A stretch of DNA of 64,000 nt from Halochromatium roseum (lineage in GTDB: Bacteria; Pseudomonadota; Gammaproteobacteria; Chromatiales; Chromatiaceae), in contig NZ_NHSH01000051.1 of assembly GCF_016653315.1 (NCBI RefSeq), positions 48,254 through 112,253 on the forward strand, read 5' to 3'. Under the pieces are notes generated by a model. It worked only from the letters and a program-made list of their open reading frames with translations, was not told the origin of the DNA and searched no databases. The position numbers were made by a program, and so were the translations under genes. Shown piece after piece: positions 8,780 to 18,477 of the stretch (its first letter is position 1; every line of letters starts with the position of its first letter).

Positions 8780-9016
8780 GGGCTTGAGGCCTATCAGGTC
8801 AAGAGCAGCAACGAGGATGGCGATGGCCTCACACGCTCGGGACGGCTCTTGGCCTACCTGTTGGCGCAACGCCTACTGGCCCAGCGCACTGGTGCGGTGC
8901 TGATCTTCGATGAGGTCGACAGCTTCCTGACCGATCGAGGCCAGGCTCGGTACAGTTGGGAGCGCATGATCCAAGAGTGTCGGTTGAAGGGCAGTGAGCA
9001 GGTGCGGGCGGTTTGA
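8780..9016 (+). pseudogene. AAA+ ATPase fragment
   Basis: A 78-codon open stretch without a start encodes an internal piece of an AAA+ ATPase: GLEAYQVKSSNEDGDGL, then a helix and AVLIFDEVDSFLTDRG, which is a Walker B motif (LIFDEVD). Walker A and the sensor and C-terminal parts are absent on both sides. It lies between vapB and a Uma2 gene in a region of decayed accessory genes. Confidence 0.65.
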
Positions 9017-9089
9017 TGAATCCTGTCGCTGACCGCCACAAAAGCAATGTGAGCGCACCTTAACCAAATCGGTCCAGCAGGCGACAACG

Positions 9090-9563
9090 ATGCAACATGC
9101 CTACAAACAAACGCTTGACCAACAGCTCGAAGACTTGCCAGAAGGGTTGACCGGCGAAATCCTCAACGGCCAACTGCATACCCAACCGCGCCCGGCTGGT
9201 CCGCATGCGCGCGCCGAAACTGAACTCAGTATCGACGTTGGCAGCGCTTACAGTCGTGGCCGTGGCGGACCGGGCGGCTGGTGGATCATCGTCGAGCCCG
9301 AGATCCACTTCATCAGCGATGTGGAGGTTGCGGTTCCAGATCTTGCGGGTTGGCGTCGAGAGCGGATGCCGCAAATCCCCGAGGGACATCGATTCGAGGT
9401 TGTTCCTGATTGGATCTGCGAGATTTTGTCTCCCTCGACCGAAAGCAAAGACCGGCGCATCAAGATGCCCCTCTATGCGCATGATGGCGTGGCCTACGCC
9501 TGGCTTGTCGACCCCAAGCGACGGCGTCTCGAGGCCTATGCGCTGGAGGCGGGTGAAATGTAA
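9090..9563 (+). CDS. Uma2 family (DUF820) endonuclease-like protein, C-terminally shortened
   Basis: 157 residues. Uma2 proteins have a PD-(D/E)XK-type restriction-endonuclease-like fold. Here the core is visible: IVEPEIHF, VPDLAGWR, VPDWICEILSPSTESKDR with the conserved Glu, and YAHDGVAYAWLVDP. The family is usually about 180-190 residues; this copy stops after LEAYALEAGEM, where other members continue with another strand. It may be truncated by a frameshift. A second Uma2 gene sits at 59680-60291. Confidence 0.75.
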   Translation: MQHAYKQTLDQQLEDLPEGLTGEILNGQLHTQPRPAGPHARAETELSIDVGSAYSRGRGGPGGWWIIVEPEIHFISDVEVAVPDLAGWRRERMPQIPEGHRFEVVPDWICEILSPSTESKDRRIKMPLYAHDGVAYAWLVDPKRRRLEAYALEAGEM

Positions 9564-9636
9564 TCAAGTGATTAGCTGGAGTACGCCCAGCGCTCATCCG
9601 CTGCGCCGGCCCCAATCCATCAGCAGAGGCATGCCC

Positions 9637-9855
9637 ATGGAAGCGATACGAAAGATCGAACACATCACCAACGGCGAGCTGCGACTGCAACTGCCAGAAG
9701 CCTTCTGGGATTAGAACGTCGAGGTCATCATCCAGACCACGGCAAACGCATCGCTTTCCGGCACGGAGCCGCCCAAGAGCTTGCGCGGCAGCCTCAAACA
9801 GTATGCGCATCTGCGGCCGCTGCATGTCGGCTCTCCCCAGAACCTCTCAGCGCTG
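9637..9855 (+). pseudogene. Antitoxin-like gene interrupted by an in-frame TAG
   Basis: From the ATG at 9637, 25 codons (MEAIRKIEHITNGELRLQLP, then EAFWD) look like the start of a small antitoxin with a strand-forming N-terminus. A TAG at 9712-9714 interrupts it; the same frame continues as NVEVIIQTTANASLSGTEPP and KSLRGSLKQYAHLR, typical of the linker and toxin-binding tail of such antitoxins. A single base change would restore it. No toxin follows. Nothing further is recognisable from 9856 to 10129. Confidence 0.5.
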
Positions 9856-10129
9856 CACAGACCGGCGTACCGGACAAACCCTCGTGGGGCATCCGGCGAT
9901 CAGTTTAGTCTAACGCCGATGACCAAACCCGGTTCATCGCCGTTACAACCTCATCCGCAGCGTTATTCGCAAGCGGCTGATCGTCGCCGCCGAGCGAAGC
10001 GACCGTGCGGGAATTTCCGCGCAAAGTTCTCCCCACCCACGGTCAAGCCGGATCTACGCAGTTAGTAGGAAGGCGCTTGGTCATGCACCAGATCTATTGG
10101 CCTTGAGCAGATGCCCAGACCTGCCCGAT

Positions 10130-10909
10130 TTACCTCGCCGGCTCCAGCGCGGGCTGATCTGTTTCAGCGATCGGGAGCATCTCAGTGGCCGTCTCGGCGA
10201 TCGAATGCATCGCTGGCATCGCCAGCCCTGGGTCAAGCTGTAGCGCGTGCAGCACGCGCCAGGCCAGCTCATCTGGGGAGCGGCTGATCACCTCGGCGGG
10301 GATCTCGTGCTTGCCGTTGAGGCGGTCGAAGTCCTCGAAGCCGTAGGAGACCATGAACGGGTGCATGCCGGAGTTGATGGCGGCGCGGAAGTCCTTGGCC
10401 TCGTCGCCGCAGGCGAAGGCGCAGGCGGGGTTGATGCTGAAGCGCTCGCGGGTCTGGCGGAAGTAGCCGAGCTTGTCTTCGCTGAGTGGTAGGTGAACCA
10501 GGAAGTCGAGCAGGTCGGGCTCGAGGCCGTGGCGCTCGAAGAGTTTGGTCAGGGTGACCAGGGGCTCGTTGGTGATGTTGCGGGTGACGATGCCAACGCG
10601 CACGTCATCGGCGGCGGCGAGACGGCGCAGCAGGGCTTCGATGCCGTCGAACATGCAGGCCTCTTCGCGATAGACCTCGGTCAGGGTGTCGATCAGCTTG
10701 GTGCGGCGACCGGGACCGATCTGACGCCTGAGATTCTGGGGCATCTCCTTGAAGCCGCCGATGTACTTGAACAGGTTGCGCCGCTTCTGAAAGCGCGAGA
10801 GTGGGCCGATGTCCATGCCGAGGTGGTTGAAGGTCTTCTCGATGGCGCGAAAGGCGTCGATCGTGGTGCCATCGGCGTCGAGGATCACAAGGCGGTCGTT
10901 GCTAAACAT
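10130..10909 (-). CDS. HAD-superfamily hydrolase
   Basis: 259 residues from the ATG at 10909; the frame is open further upstream but without family similarity. Motif I is VILDADGTTIDAF (nucleophile Asp in DxDGT), motif II is VGIVTRN, and motif IV is FACGDEAKDFRAAINSGM. This is the layout of phosphoglycolate-phosphatase-like HAD enzymes with an alpha-helical cap (about residues 20-100). The substrate cannot be deduced. It is divergent from the PEBP-like gene; the 339 bases between them show no clear signal apart from the possible upstream extension of this frame. Confidence 0.82.
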   Translation of the reverse strand: MFSNDRLVILDADGTTIDAFRAIEKTFNHLGMDIGPLSRFQKRRNLFKYIGGFKEMPQNLRRQIGPGRRTKLIDTLTEVYREEACMFDGIEALLRRLAAADDVRVGIVTRNITNEPLVTLTKLFERHGLEPDLLDFLVHLPLSEDKLGYFRQTRERFSINPACAFACGDEAKDFRAAINSGMHPFMVSYGFEDFDRLNGKHEIPAEVISRSPDELAWRVLHALQLDPGLAMPAMHSIAETATEMLPIAETDQPALEPAR

Positions 10910-11248
10910 CGCGCTTATTGGACTCAGCAATGGTCTCGGGAGGCGCCTTGCGGTGGTGACGCTGACCTGTCCCTCTAGGTCGCGGTTCGCCTGACGATCG
11001 CTGTCGACGGGCCAACCGCGTGGTGGCGCGATTTTCGCACATTCTGGCGGCTGCGGAATCATCTGACGGTCGCTCAGATCGCGGTTCAGCGTCCTCGGTG
11101 CCCAATCACCCGATTGCGCTCAGCCTCAGCCTCAGCCGAATCCATCGAATCCGCTAAAGCCGCCGAGACGAATGGTCTTGAGCCTGTACAATCAGGCCCG
11201 GTATCGGCTGACCCCTGGCCGTTCTCTTCTCATCGCAGCGAGGTGACC

Positions 11249-11719
11249 ATGCCGTTAACGATTCGATCGAGCGCGTTTGCCGAGGGCGCGCCCATCCCCG
11301 TCCAGTACAGCTGTGATGGCGAGGATCGCTCGCCGCCGCTGGAGTGGGACGGGGTGCCGGAGGGCACGCAGAGTCTGGCCTTGATCATCGATGATCCGGA
11401 TGCGCCCGACCCCGCCGCGCCGACCATGACCTATGTGCACTGGGTGCTCTACAACCTGCCGCTTTCGCTGGGCGGGCTGCCGGAGGCCTTTGAGCCGGCG
11501 ACCCTGGCGACGGTGATCGGCGAGGGGATCAACGACTGGCGCCGCACCGCTTATGGTGGACCCTGTCCGCCGATCGGCCGGCATCGCTACTTCCATAAGT
11601 TGTACGCGCTGGATACCAGTCTGTACGGCCTGCTGCGGCCGACCAAGGCCGATCTGGAGCGGGCGATGCGTGGCCATGTGATCGAGCAGGCGACCCTGAT
11701 CGGCACCTACCAGCGCTGA
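11249..11719 (+). CDS. YbhB/YbcL family PEBP-like protein
   Basis: 156 residues from the ATG at 11249, preceded by a GAGG site. It shows the conserved phosphatidylethanolamine-binding protein core: YSCDGEDRSPPLEWDGVP, LALIIDDPDAPDP, YVHWVLYNLP, AYGGPCPPIGRHRYFHKLYA. Bacterial members are small cytoplasmic or periplasmic proteins related to Raf kinase inhibitor protein, with no settled role; no signal peptide is present here. It is followed by a 9-bp repeat and a small membrane-anchored protein gene. Confidence 0.9.
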   Translation: MPLTIRSSAFAEGAPIPVQYSCDGEDRSPPLEWDGVPEGTQSLALIIDDPDAPDPAAPTMTYVHWVLYNLPLSLGGLPEAFEPATLATVIGEGINDWRRTAYGGPCPPIGRHRYFHKLYALDTSLYGLLRPTKADLERAMRGHVIEQATLIGTYQR

Positions 11720-11722
11720 TGT

Positions 11723-11759
11723 CCCAGACATCTCAGACATCTCAGGCATCCTAAGACAT
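11723..11759 (+). repeat. 9-bp tandem repeat between two genes
   Basis: About four imperfect units of CTCAGACAT start just after the PEBP stop and run into the ATG at 11758 of the next gene, so the spacer and the ribosome-binding region are made of repeat. Confidence 0.7.
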
Positions 11760-12294
11760 GAACCTGAAGCTGCCGAAGCCTTATATCACCTTCCTCGCCA
11801 TCTGCCTGGTGGCGGGGCCGTTTATCTGGCTGGTGCTGACCGAGGACGGCAAGCGGCGCAGCGATCTGTTTCTGCTGCATCTGCTGGGGCATCAGCCATT
11901 CAATCTGGCGGTCGCCAACCTGCGCCCCGAGGTCGAGGAGCAGGCGCTGTTGGCGCAGTTCTCGCGGGTCGACTTCGTCTGCGATGATCAGCCGAGCGGG
12001 CTGGGTGACCGGCGCTGTGTCGCGCCGATCGGTTCGTTCAATGGGATACCCGCGCGCAGCGCCCAACTGCATTGGGATGATGACCAGCTGAAGGCGGTGC
12101 GGGTCGACTATCGCCGCCGTTGGCACGAGGCGTTGCTCGAGGAGCTGCAGGGGCGGCATGGTCAGCCCAGGCGCGACAGCGTCGGCAGCGGGATCGTGCT
12201 CGCCTGGCGCCTGCGCGATGGGATGCTGCTGGTGCCGGAGACCCCCGCCGAGGAGGAAACCCCAGCGCTTATGTGGGTGGCGGGGCAGGACTAG
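11758..12294 (+). CDS. Membrane-anchored protein of unknown function
   Basis: 178 residues. One N-terminal membrane helix (ITFLAICLVAGPFIWLVL, about residues 10-27) is followed by a soluble domain, probably periplasmic, with two Cys residues (FVCDD and DRRCVAP) that could form a disulfide. No known family is recognised. It ends 4 bases inside the convergent zwf gene, so the two 3' ends overlap. Confidence 0.7.
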   Translation: MNLKLPKPYITFLAICLVAGPFIWLVLTEDGKRRSDLFLLHLLGHQPFNLAVANLRPEVEEQALLAQFSRVDFVCDDQPSGLGDRRCVAPIGSFNGIPARSAQLHWDDDQLKAVRVDYRRRWHEALLEELQGRHGQPRRDSVGSGIVLAWRLRDGMLLVPETPAEEETPALMWVAGQD

Positions 12295-13859
12295 CCACCG
12301 CGCGCATGCGCCTTTGGCGTCTCGATCCGTCGCCACTGGCGGCCATCGCGCTTGATCATGTCGCCGGCGGCGGGCGGCCCCCAGGTGCCGGCGGCGTAGT
12401 TGGGGAACTCGCGCGGGGGCAGCGCGGCCCAGACGTCGATCACCGATTGCACGATCTCCCAGCCTTTTTCGACCGTCTCGGCGTGCTTGAACAGGGTCGC
12501 GTCGCCCTTCATGCAGTCGTAGATCAGGGTCTCGTAGCCGGTCGCCGGTTTGTTGCCGAAGTAGTCCTCGTAGCAGAAGTCCATGTTGACGGTGCCGATC
12601 TTCATCGTCGGTCCCGGCACCTTGGCGCCGAAGCTCATCTGGATGCCTTCGTTGGGCTGGATGCGCAGCACCAACATATCGGCCTCGAGTTCATTGACCT
12701 CGGTGTCTTGGAACATGATGGTCGGCGCCTTCTTGAAGTGGATCGACACCTCGGTGTACTGCGCGGTGAGCCGCTTGCCGGTGCGCAGATAGAAGGGCAC
12801 CCCGGCCCAGCGCCAGTTGTCCATGGTCAGCTTGAGCGCGGCGAAGGTCTCGGTGTGCGAGCTCGGCTTGACCCCGGGTGAGGTCCGATAGGCCTTGACC
12901 TGCTCGCCATTGGGCATGGTGCCGGCGCCATATTGCCCGCGCACGGCATGGGTCAGCACCTGCTCCGGGGTCAGCGGGATGACCGCATCGAGCACCTTGT
13001 TGACCTCGTCGCGGATCGCCTTGGCGTCGAACGAGTTCGGCGGCTCCATGGCCAGGAAGCCGAGCAGCACCAGCAGATGGTTCGGCATCATGTCGCGCAG
13101 CGCGCCGGCCTCCTCGTAGTAGGCGCCGCGATGCTCGACCCCGACCGACTCGGCGACGGTGATCTGCACATGGTCGATATGGTTGCGGTTCCACAGCGGC
13201 TCGATGAAGCTGTTGGCGAAGCGGAACACCATGATGTTCTGCACCGTCTCCTTGCCGAGATAGTGGTCGATGCGATAGATCTGCTCCTCGTTCATGTTGC
13301 GGTGCAGGTCTTCATTGAGCGCGATCGCCGAGTCCAGATCGCGTCCGAACGGCTTCTCGATGATCACCCGGCGCCAGTCGTCCTCGGTCTCGTGCAGCAG
13401 CCCGACCTCGCCGAGATGATCGGTTACCGTGCCGAACATGCTCGGCGGGATGGCGAGATAGAACAGGTAGTTGCCCTCGGTATCGCGTTCCGCGTCGATG
13501 CGGCTCAGGTGCTCGCAGAGCAGCTCGTAGTCGGCCCCGGCGAGCATATCGATCTTCATGTAATGGATGCGCTCTTCGAGCTGCGTCCAGAGTTCGGGGC
13601 GGAAGTTGTTGCCCGAGGTCGCCCGCAGATGTTCGGAGAACAGGGCGCGGAAGCTGGCATCGTCATGATCCAGTCGGTCGAGGCCGAGCATGACGAAGCT
13701 CTCCGGCAGCAGGCCGGCGGACCAGAGGTGATAGAGCGAGGGGATCAGCTTGCGCTTGGTGAGATCGCCACCGGCGCCGAAGATGATCATCACATTCGGT
13801 GGCGCTGGTGGCGCGGTGTTGAAGCCGGTGTGGTTCAACGACATGGTTTGCGGTTCCAT
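12291..13859 (-). CDS. zwf: Glucose-6-phosphate 1-dehydrogenase
   Basis: 522 residues, full length. It oxidises glucose 6-phosphate to 6-phosphogluconolactone with NADP or NAD. The dinucleotide-binding motif is IIFGAGGDLTKRKLIPSLYH near residue 25; the catalytic region is YRIDHYLGKETVQNIMVFRF with the conserved RIDHYLGKE. The substrate-contact lysine segment IIEKPFGRDLDSA is also intact. Its ATG overlaps the stop of gnd (13859 is shared), so the two oxidative pentose-phosphate genes form one operon. An internal ATG five codons downstream is an alternative start. Confidence 0.97.
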   Translation of the reverse strand: MEPQTMSLNHTGFNTAPPAPPNVMIIFGAGGDLTKRKLIPSLYHLWSAGLLPESFVMLGLDRLDHDDASFRALFSEHLRATSGNNFRPELWTQLEERIHYMKIDMLAGADYELLCEHLSRIDAERDTEGNYLFYLAIPPSMFGTVTDHLGEVGLLHETEDDWRRVIIEKPFGRDLDSAIALNEDLHRNMNEEQIYRIDHYLGKETVQNIMVFRFANSFIEPLWNRNHIDHVQITVAESVGVEHRGAYYEEAGALRDMMPNHLLVLLGFLAMEPPNSFDAKAIRDEVNKVLDAVIPLTPEQVLTHAVRGQYGAGTMPNGEQVKAYRTSPGVKPSSHTETFAALKLTMDNWRWAGVPFYLRTGKRLTAQYTEVSIHFKKAPTIMFQDTEVNELEADMLVLRIQPNEGIQMSFGAKVPGPTMKIGTVNMDFCYEDYFGNKPATGYETLIYDCMKGDATLFKHAETVEKGWEIVQSVIDVWAALPPREFPNYAAGTWGPPAAGDMIKRDGRQWRRIETPKAHARGG

Positions 13860-14875
13860 CAGCCCTCCGCTTTCTCGTGGTGGCCACCGAACTGGTAGCG
13901 CATCGCCGACAGCAATTGATTGGCGAAGCCGGCCTCGCCCTGGGAGTTGAAGCGCTCGTAGAGGGCGGTGGTGAGCAGCGGCGCCGGGGTGCCGCTCTCG
14001 ATCGCCGCGATGCTGGTCCAGCGACCCTCGCCGGAGTCGGAGACGCGCCCGCCAAAGGCCTTCAGCTCCGGGTCCTCGGCGAGCGCATTGGCGGTCAGGT
14101 CGAGCAGCCAGGAGGACACCACCGAGCCGCGCCGCCAGAGCTCGGCGATGCGCGGCAGGTCCATCTCGTATTGGTAGAACTCGGGGTCGGAGAGCGGGGC
14201 GGTCTCGGCATCGACGGTCTGATCGGCGCGGCCAACGCCGGCGTGCTTGAGGATGTTCAGGCCCTCGGCATAGGCCGCCATGAGGGCGTATTCGATGCCG
14301 TTATGGACCATCTTGACGAAGTGGCCGGCACCATTGGGGCCACAGTGCAGATAGCCCAGCTCGGCGCGGTCGTAGTCGCCCGTGCGCCCCTGGGTGCGCT
14401 CGATCTCGCCGGCGCCGGGGGCGAGCGCGGCGAAGATTGGGTCGAGGTGCCGCACCGCGGCCTCGTCGCCGCCGATCATCAGGCAGTAGCCGCGCTCGAG
14501 ACCAAACACGCCGCCGCTGGTGCCACAGTCGACGAACTGGATGCCCTTGGCATGCAGGCGCTTGGCGTGGCGGATGTCCTCCTTGTAGTAGGAGTTACCG
14601 CCGTCGATGATCATGTCGCCCGGCTCGAGATGCGGCTCGAGCTGGTCGATGACCCTGTCGACCACGGCCGCGGGCACCATCACCCAGACCGCGCGCGGCT
14701 GGCTGAGCTTGGCGCAGAAGTCGGCGATGTCGCTGCTGCCGATGGCGCCTTGTGTCTCCAGTTGCGCGACGCTGGTTGGATCGGTGTCGTAGACGACGCA
14801 CGCATGGCCGGCGCGCAGCAGTCGTTGCACCATGTTGGCGCCCATGCGCCCGAGTCCGATCATTCCGAGTTGCAT
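13859..14875 (-). CDS. gnd: 6-phosphogluconate dehydrogenase, decarboxylating (short form)
   Basis: 338 residues, the short form and not the 470-residue enterobacterial type. The N-terminal Rossmann motif is MIGLGRMGANMVQRLL; the conserved substrate segment is FVDCGTSGGVFGLERG and the catalytic Lys lies in GHFVKMVHNGIEYALM. It converts 6-phosphogluconate to ribulose 5-phosphate and CO2. A GAGAGGA ribosome site lies upstream of the ATG. It is the first gene of the gnd-zwf operon; no 6-phosphogluconolactonase is seen nearby. Confidence 0.95.
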   Translation of the reverse strand: MQLGMIGLGRMGANMVQRLLRAGHACVVYDTDPTSVAQLETQGAIGSSDIADFCAKLSQPRAVWVMVPAAVVDRVIDQLEPHLEPGDMIIDGGNSYYKEDIRHAKRLHAKGIQFVDCGTSGGVFGLERGYCLMIGGDEAAVRHLDPIFAALAPGAGEIERTQGRTGDYDRAELGYLHCGPNGAGHFVKMVHNGIEYALMAAYAEGLNILKHAGVGRADQTVDAETAPLSDPEFYQYEMDLPRIAELWRRGSVVSSWLLDLTANALAEDPELKAFGGRVSDSGEGRWTSIAAIESGTPAPLLTTALYERFNSQGEAGFANQLLSAMRYQFGGHHEKAEG

Positions 14876-15019
14876 GCTGGCGGGTCCTCTCTGTCGTGGT
14901 GGGTGTCGTGGTGGGTTCTACCCAGATTTGGCAAGGGTTGGCGCCGGCTGGCGCGGCCAGCTGACCTCGACCGCGCGGGCGTTCAACGGATAGAGACCGG
15001 TGTCGAGTCGTGGGTTGCT

Positions 15020-17092
<2,073 letters not shown>

Positions 17093-17303
17093 GGGTGGGA
17101 TTTTCCTTATGGATCTGAATCTCGGTCTGGGTCTGGGCCTGCTCGAGCCCGGCGCTGGTGAGCTGAGATGCTGGCGCCGAGCCTCTGGTGCCCCAATGGT
17201 AATGCCTCAGCGCAGACGAAGATATGACTGTGTCGTCACGCTGCCTGCGGGTAGCTGCGACGAATGCGTAGAATGGCGGAAGATCAATCTGAGAGCGAAA
17301 CGA

Positions 17304-17885
17304 ATGCGATATTGCAGCCAATGCGGATCGGGCGTGACCTTGACGGTGCCCGAAGGCGATAACATGCCGCGCCACGTCTGCGCCCAATGCGGCACCATCC
17401 ACTACCAAAACCCGAAGATTGTCGTCGGCTGCATCCCCGAGTGGGGAGATCAGCTGCTGCTGTGCAAGCGTGCCATCGAGCCTCGCTATGGGCTCTGGAC
17501 ACTACCGGCTGGCTTCATGGAAAACGGCGAGACGGTGCAGCAGGGCGCAGCGCGCGAGACCTGGGAGGAGGCTGAAGCCCGAGTGGAGGTCGGACGCCTC
17601 TATGCGCTGTTTAATCTGCCGCATATCAACCAGGTCTATATGCTGTTTCGCGCGCGCATGCTCGAGCCTGAATTCGGGCCGGGTAGCGAGAGTCTCGAGA
17701 CACAACTGATGACAGAGTCGGAGATCCCTTGGGATGAAATCGCCTTTCCGGTGATTCAGGAATCGCTGCAGCTGTACTTTCGCGACCGCGCCGCTGGTCA
17801 CTTTCCCTTGCGCACAGGCAGCATTTGTCGTCTGGATGGTCCCGGGCGTCGCTACGAAGTGACGCTTGAGGACGAGCCTGTCTGA
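17304..17885 (+). CDS. NUDIX hydrolase with N-terminal zinc ribbon
   Basis: 193 residues from the ATG at 17304. Two CxxC pairs (CSQCG at 4-8 and CAQCG) form a zinc ribbon. The Nudix box is GFMENGETVQQGAARETWEE, fitting Gx5Ex7RExxEE, although the following usual Gly is Glu. The order zinc ribbon, YQNPKIVVG and the Nudix box resembles NudC-like NAD pyrophosphatases and ADP-ribose hydrolases, but the substrate is not defined. It hydrolyses nucleoside diphosphates linked to another group. It is divergent from glgX. Confidence 0.9.
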   Translation: MRYCSQCGSGVTLTVPEGDNMPRHVCAQCGTIHYQNPKIVVGCIPEWGDQLLLCKRAIEPRYGLWTLPAGFMENGETVQQGAARETWEEAEARVEVGRLYALFNLPHINQVYMLFRARMLEPEFGPGSESLETQLMTESEIPWDEIAFPVIQESLQLYFRDRAAGHFPLRTGSICRLDGPGRRYEVTLEDEPV

Positions 17886-18078
17886 CGGTCGCGCTCGGGC
17901 TTGCTGTGCTTGCTTCGGTCCGCGGACCTCACTGACTAGTTCGACTGATGCTGAGTCCTTCGCTGTCCCTTTCTCCCTGAGCTTGGGTGTGGTCCTGAGA
18001 AGAGCGCACTCTTCTCCGCTTCCTGCCCCGTCTCCCGGCCTGCTTGACCTCCTCTTGCTCGGCGGCGGCGCAGTCTTG

Positions 18079-18150
18079 TGCGAGCACTGCTGCGAGCACT
18101 GCTGCGAGCACTGCTGCGAGCACTGCTGCGAGCACTGCTGCGAGCACTGC
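18079..18150 (+). repeat. Six perfect copies of a 12-bp repeat
   Basis: The unit TGCGAGCACTGC is repeated six times without a mismatch. A multiple of three, it would encode CEHC repeats on the plus strand, but no start or gene context supports translation. Perfect copies imply recent expansion. Confidence 0.95.
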
Positions 18151-18277
18151 TAGGTGCCACTGGCAAGCTAAAAGTGTCGCTTTCTTGATCTGGGCGGGGT
18201 TGATCGAGGAATCGCTTCAATCTGCCGTCCTGTCGCTAGACGCTCCGAATCGGATGCGCTATACCTGAAGTCATAAG

Positions 18278-18291
18278 TTAGAAAATTCTAA
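18278..18291 (+). promoter_or_regulatory. AT-rich inverted repeat upstream of the hydrogenase operon
   Basis: TTAGAA-AA-TTCTAA is a perfect 6-bp-arm inverted repeat in the most AT-rich part of the region, about 190 bases before hybO. It could be an operator or part of a promoter. No regulator is identified. Confidence 0.35.
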
Positions 18292-18304
18292 TATTATTGA
18301 CTAA

Positions 18305-18318
18305 TTGACTTTTCGCAA
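18305..18318 (+). promoter_or_regulatory. Degenerate FNR-type half-site pair
   Basis: TTGACTTTTCGCAA has the spacing of an FNR box (TTGAT-N4-ATCAA) with about seven of ten positions matching. Group 1 hydrogenases of purple sulfur bacteria are often induced anaerobically by FNR homologues, which makes the site plausible, but the match is weak. Confidence 0.25.
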
Positions 18319-18477
18319 TACTAGATCGGCCGCAGCGGACCTAGGGCGCGCTGCATGCAAACCAATCTGGTGTTGGATGCTCGGAGAGCGACGGAGTGGG
18401 GAGACTGGCCTTGAATGAGCCATGCCAACGGCTCCGCGTTTCTTTAATGCCCGAGCCATGAGAGGTGGTATCGGCTC

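Larger units (their letters stand above)
17886..18477 (+). other. 592-bp gene-free stretch before the hydrogenase operon
   Basis: No convincing gene is present. It holds a perfect 12-bp palindrome GGTCCGCGGACC at 17917-17928, a 12-bp tandem repeat at 18079-18150, an AT-rich segment at 18250-18330 with the inverted repeats listed separately, and presumably the hydrogenase promoter. No AGGAGG-like site is strong; GAGAGGTGG at 18459-18467 serves the hydrogenase start. Confidence 0.6.

Noticed and set aside
10247..10978. Long plus-strand open frames opposite the HAD hydrolase gene
   Set aside because: Low-complexity Val/Ala/Gly-rich translations caused by high GC; the minus strand has clear HAD motifs.
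17917..17928. GGTCCGCGGACC palindrome as a transcription terminator of the NUDIX gene
   Set aside because: No loop and no T-run; a 12-bp restriction-site-like palindrome is expected by chance in GC-rich DNA.
18079..18150. Short Cys/His-repeat protein (CEHC repeats) or CRISPR array
   Set aside because: No start codon or ribosome site, and no spacers: the units are directly adjacent, so it is a simple tandem repeat.
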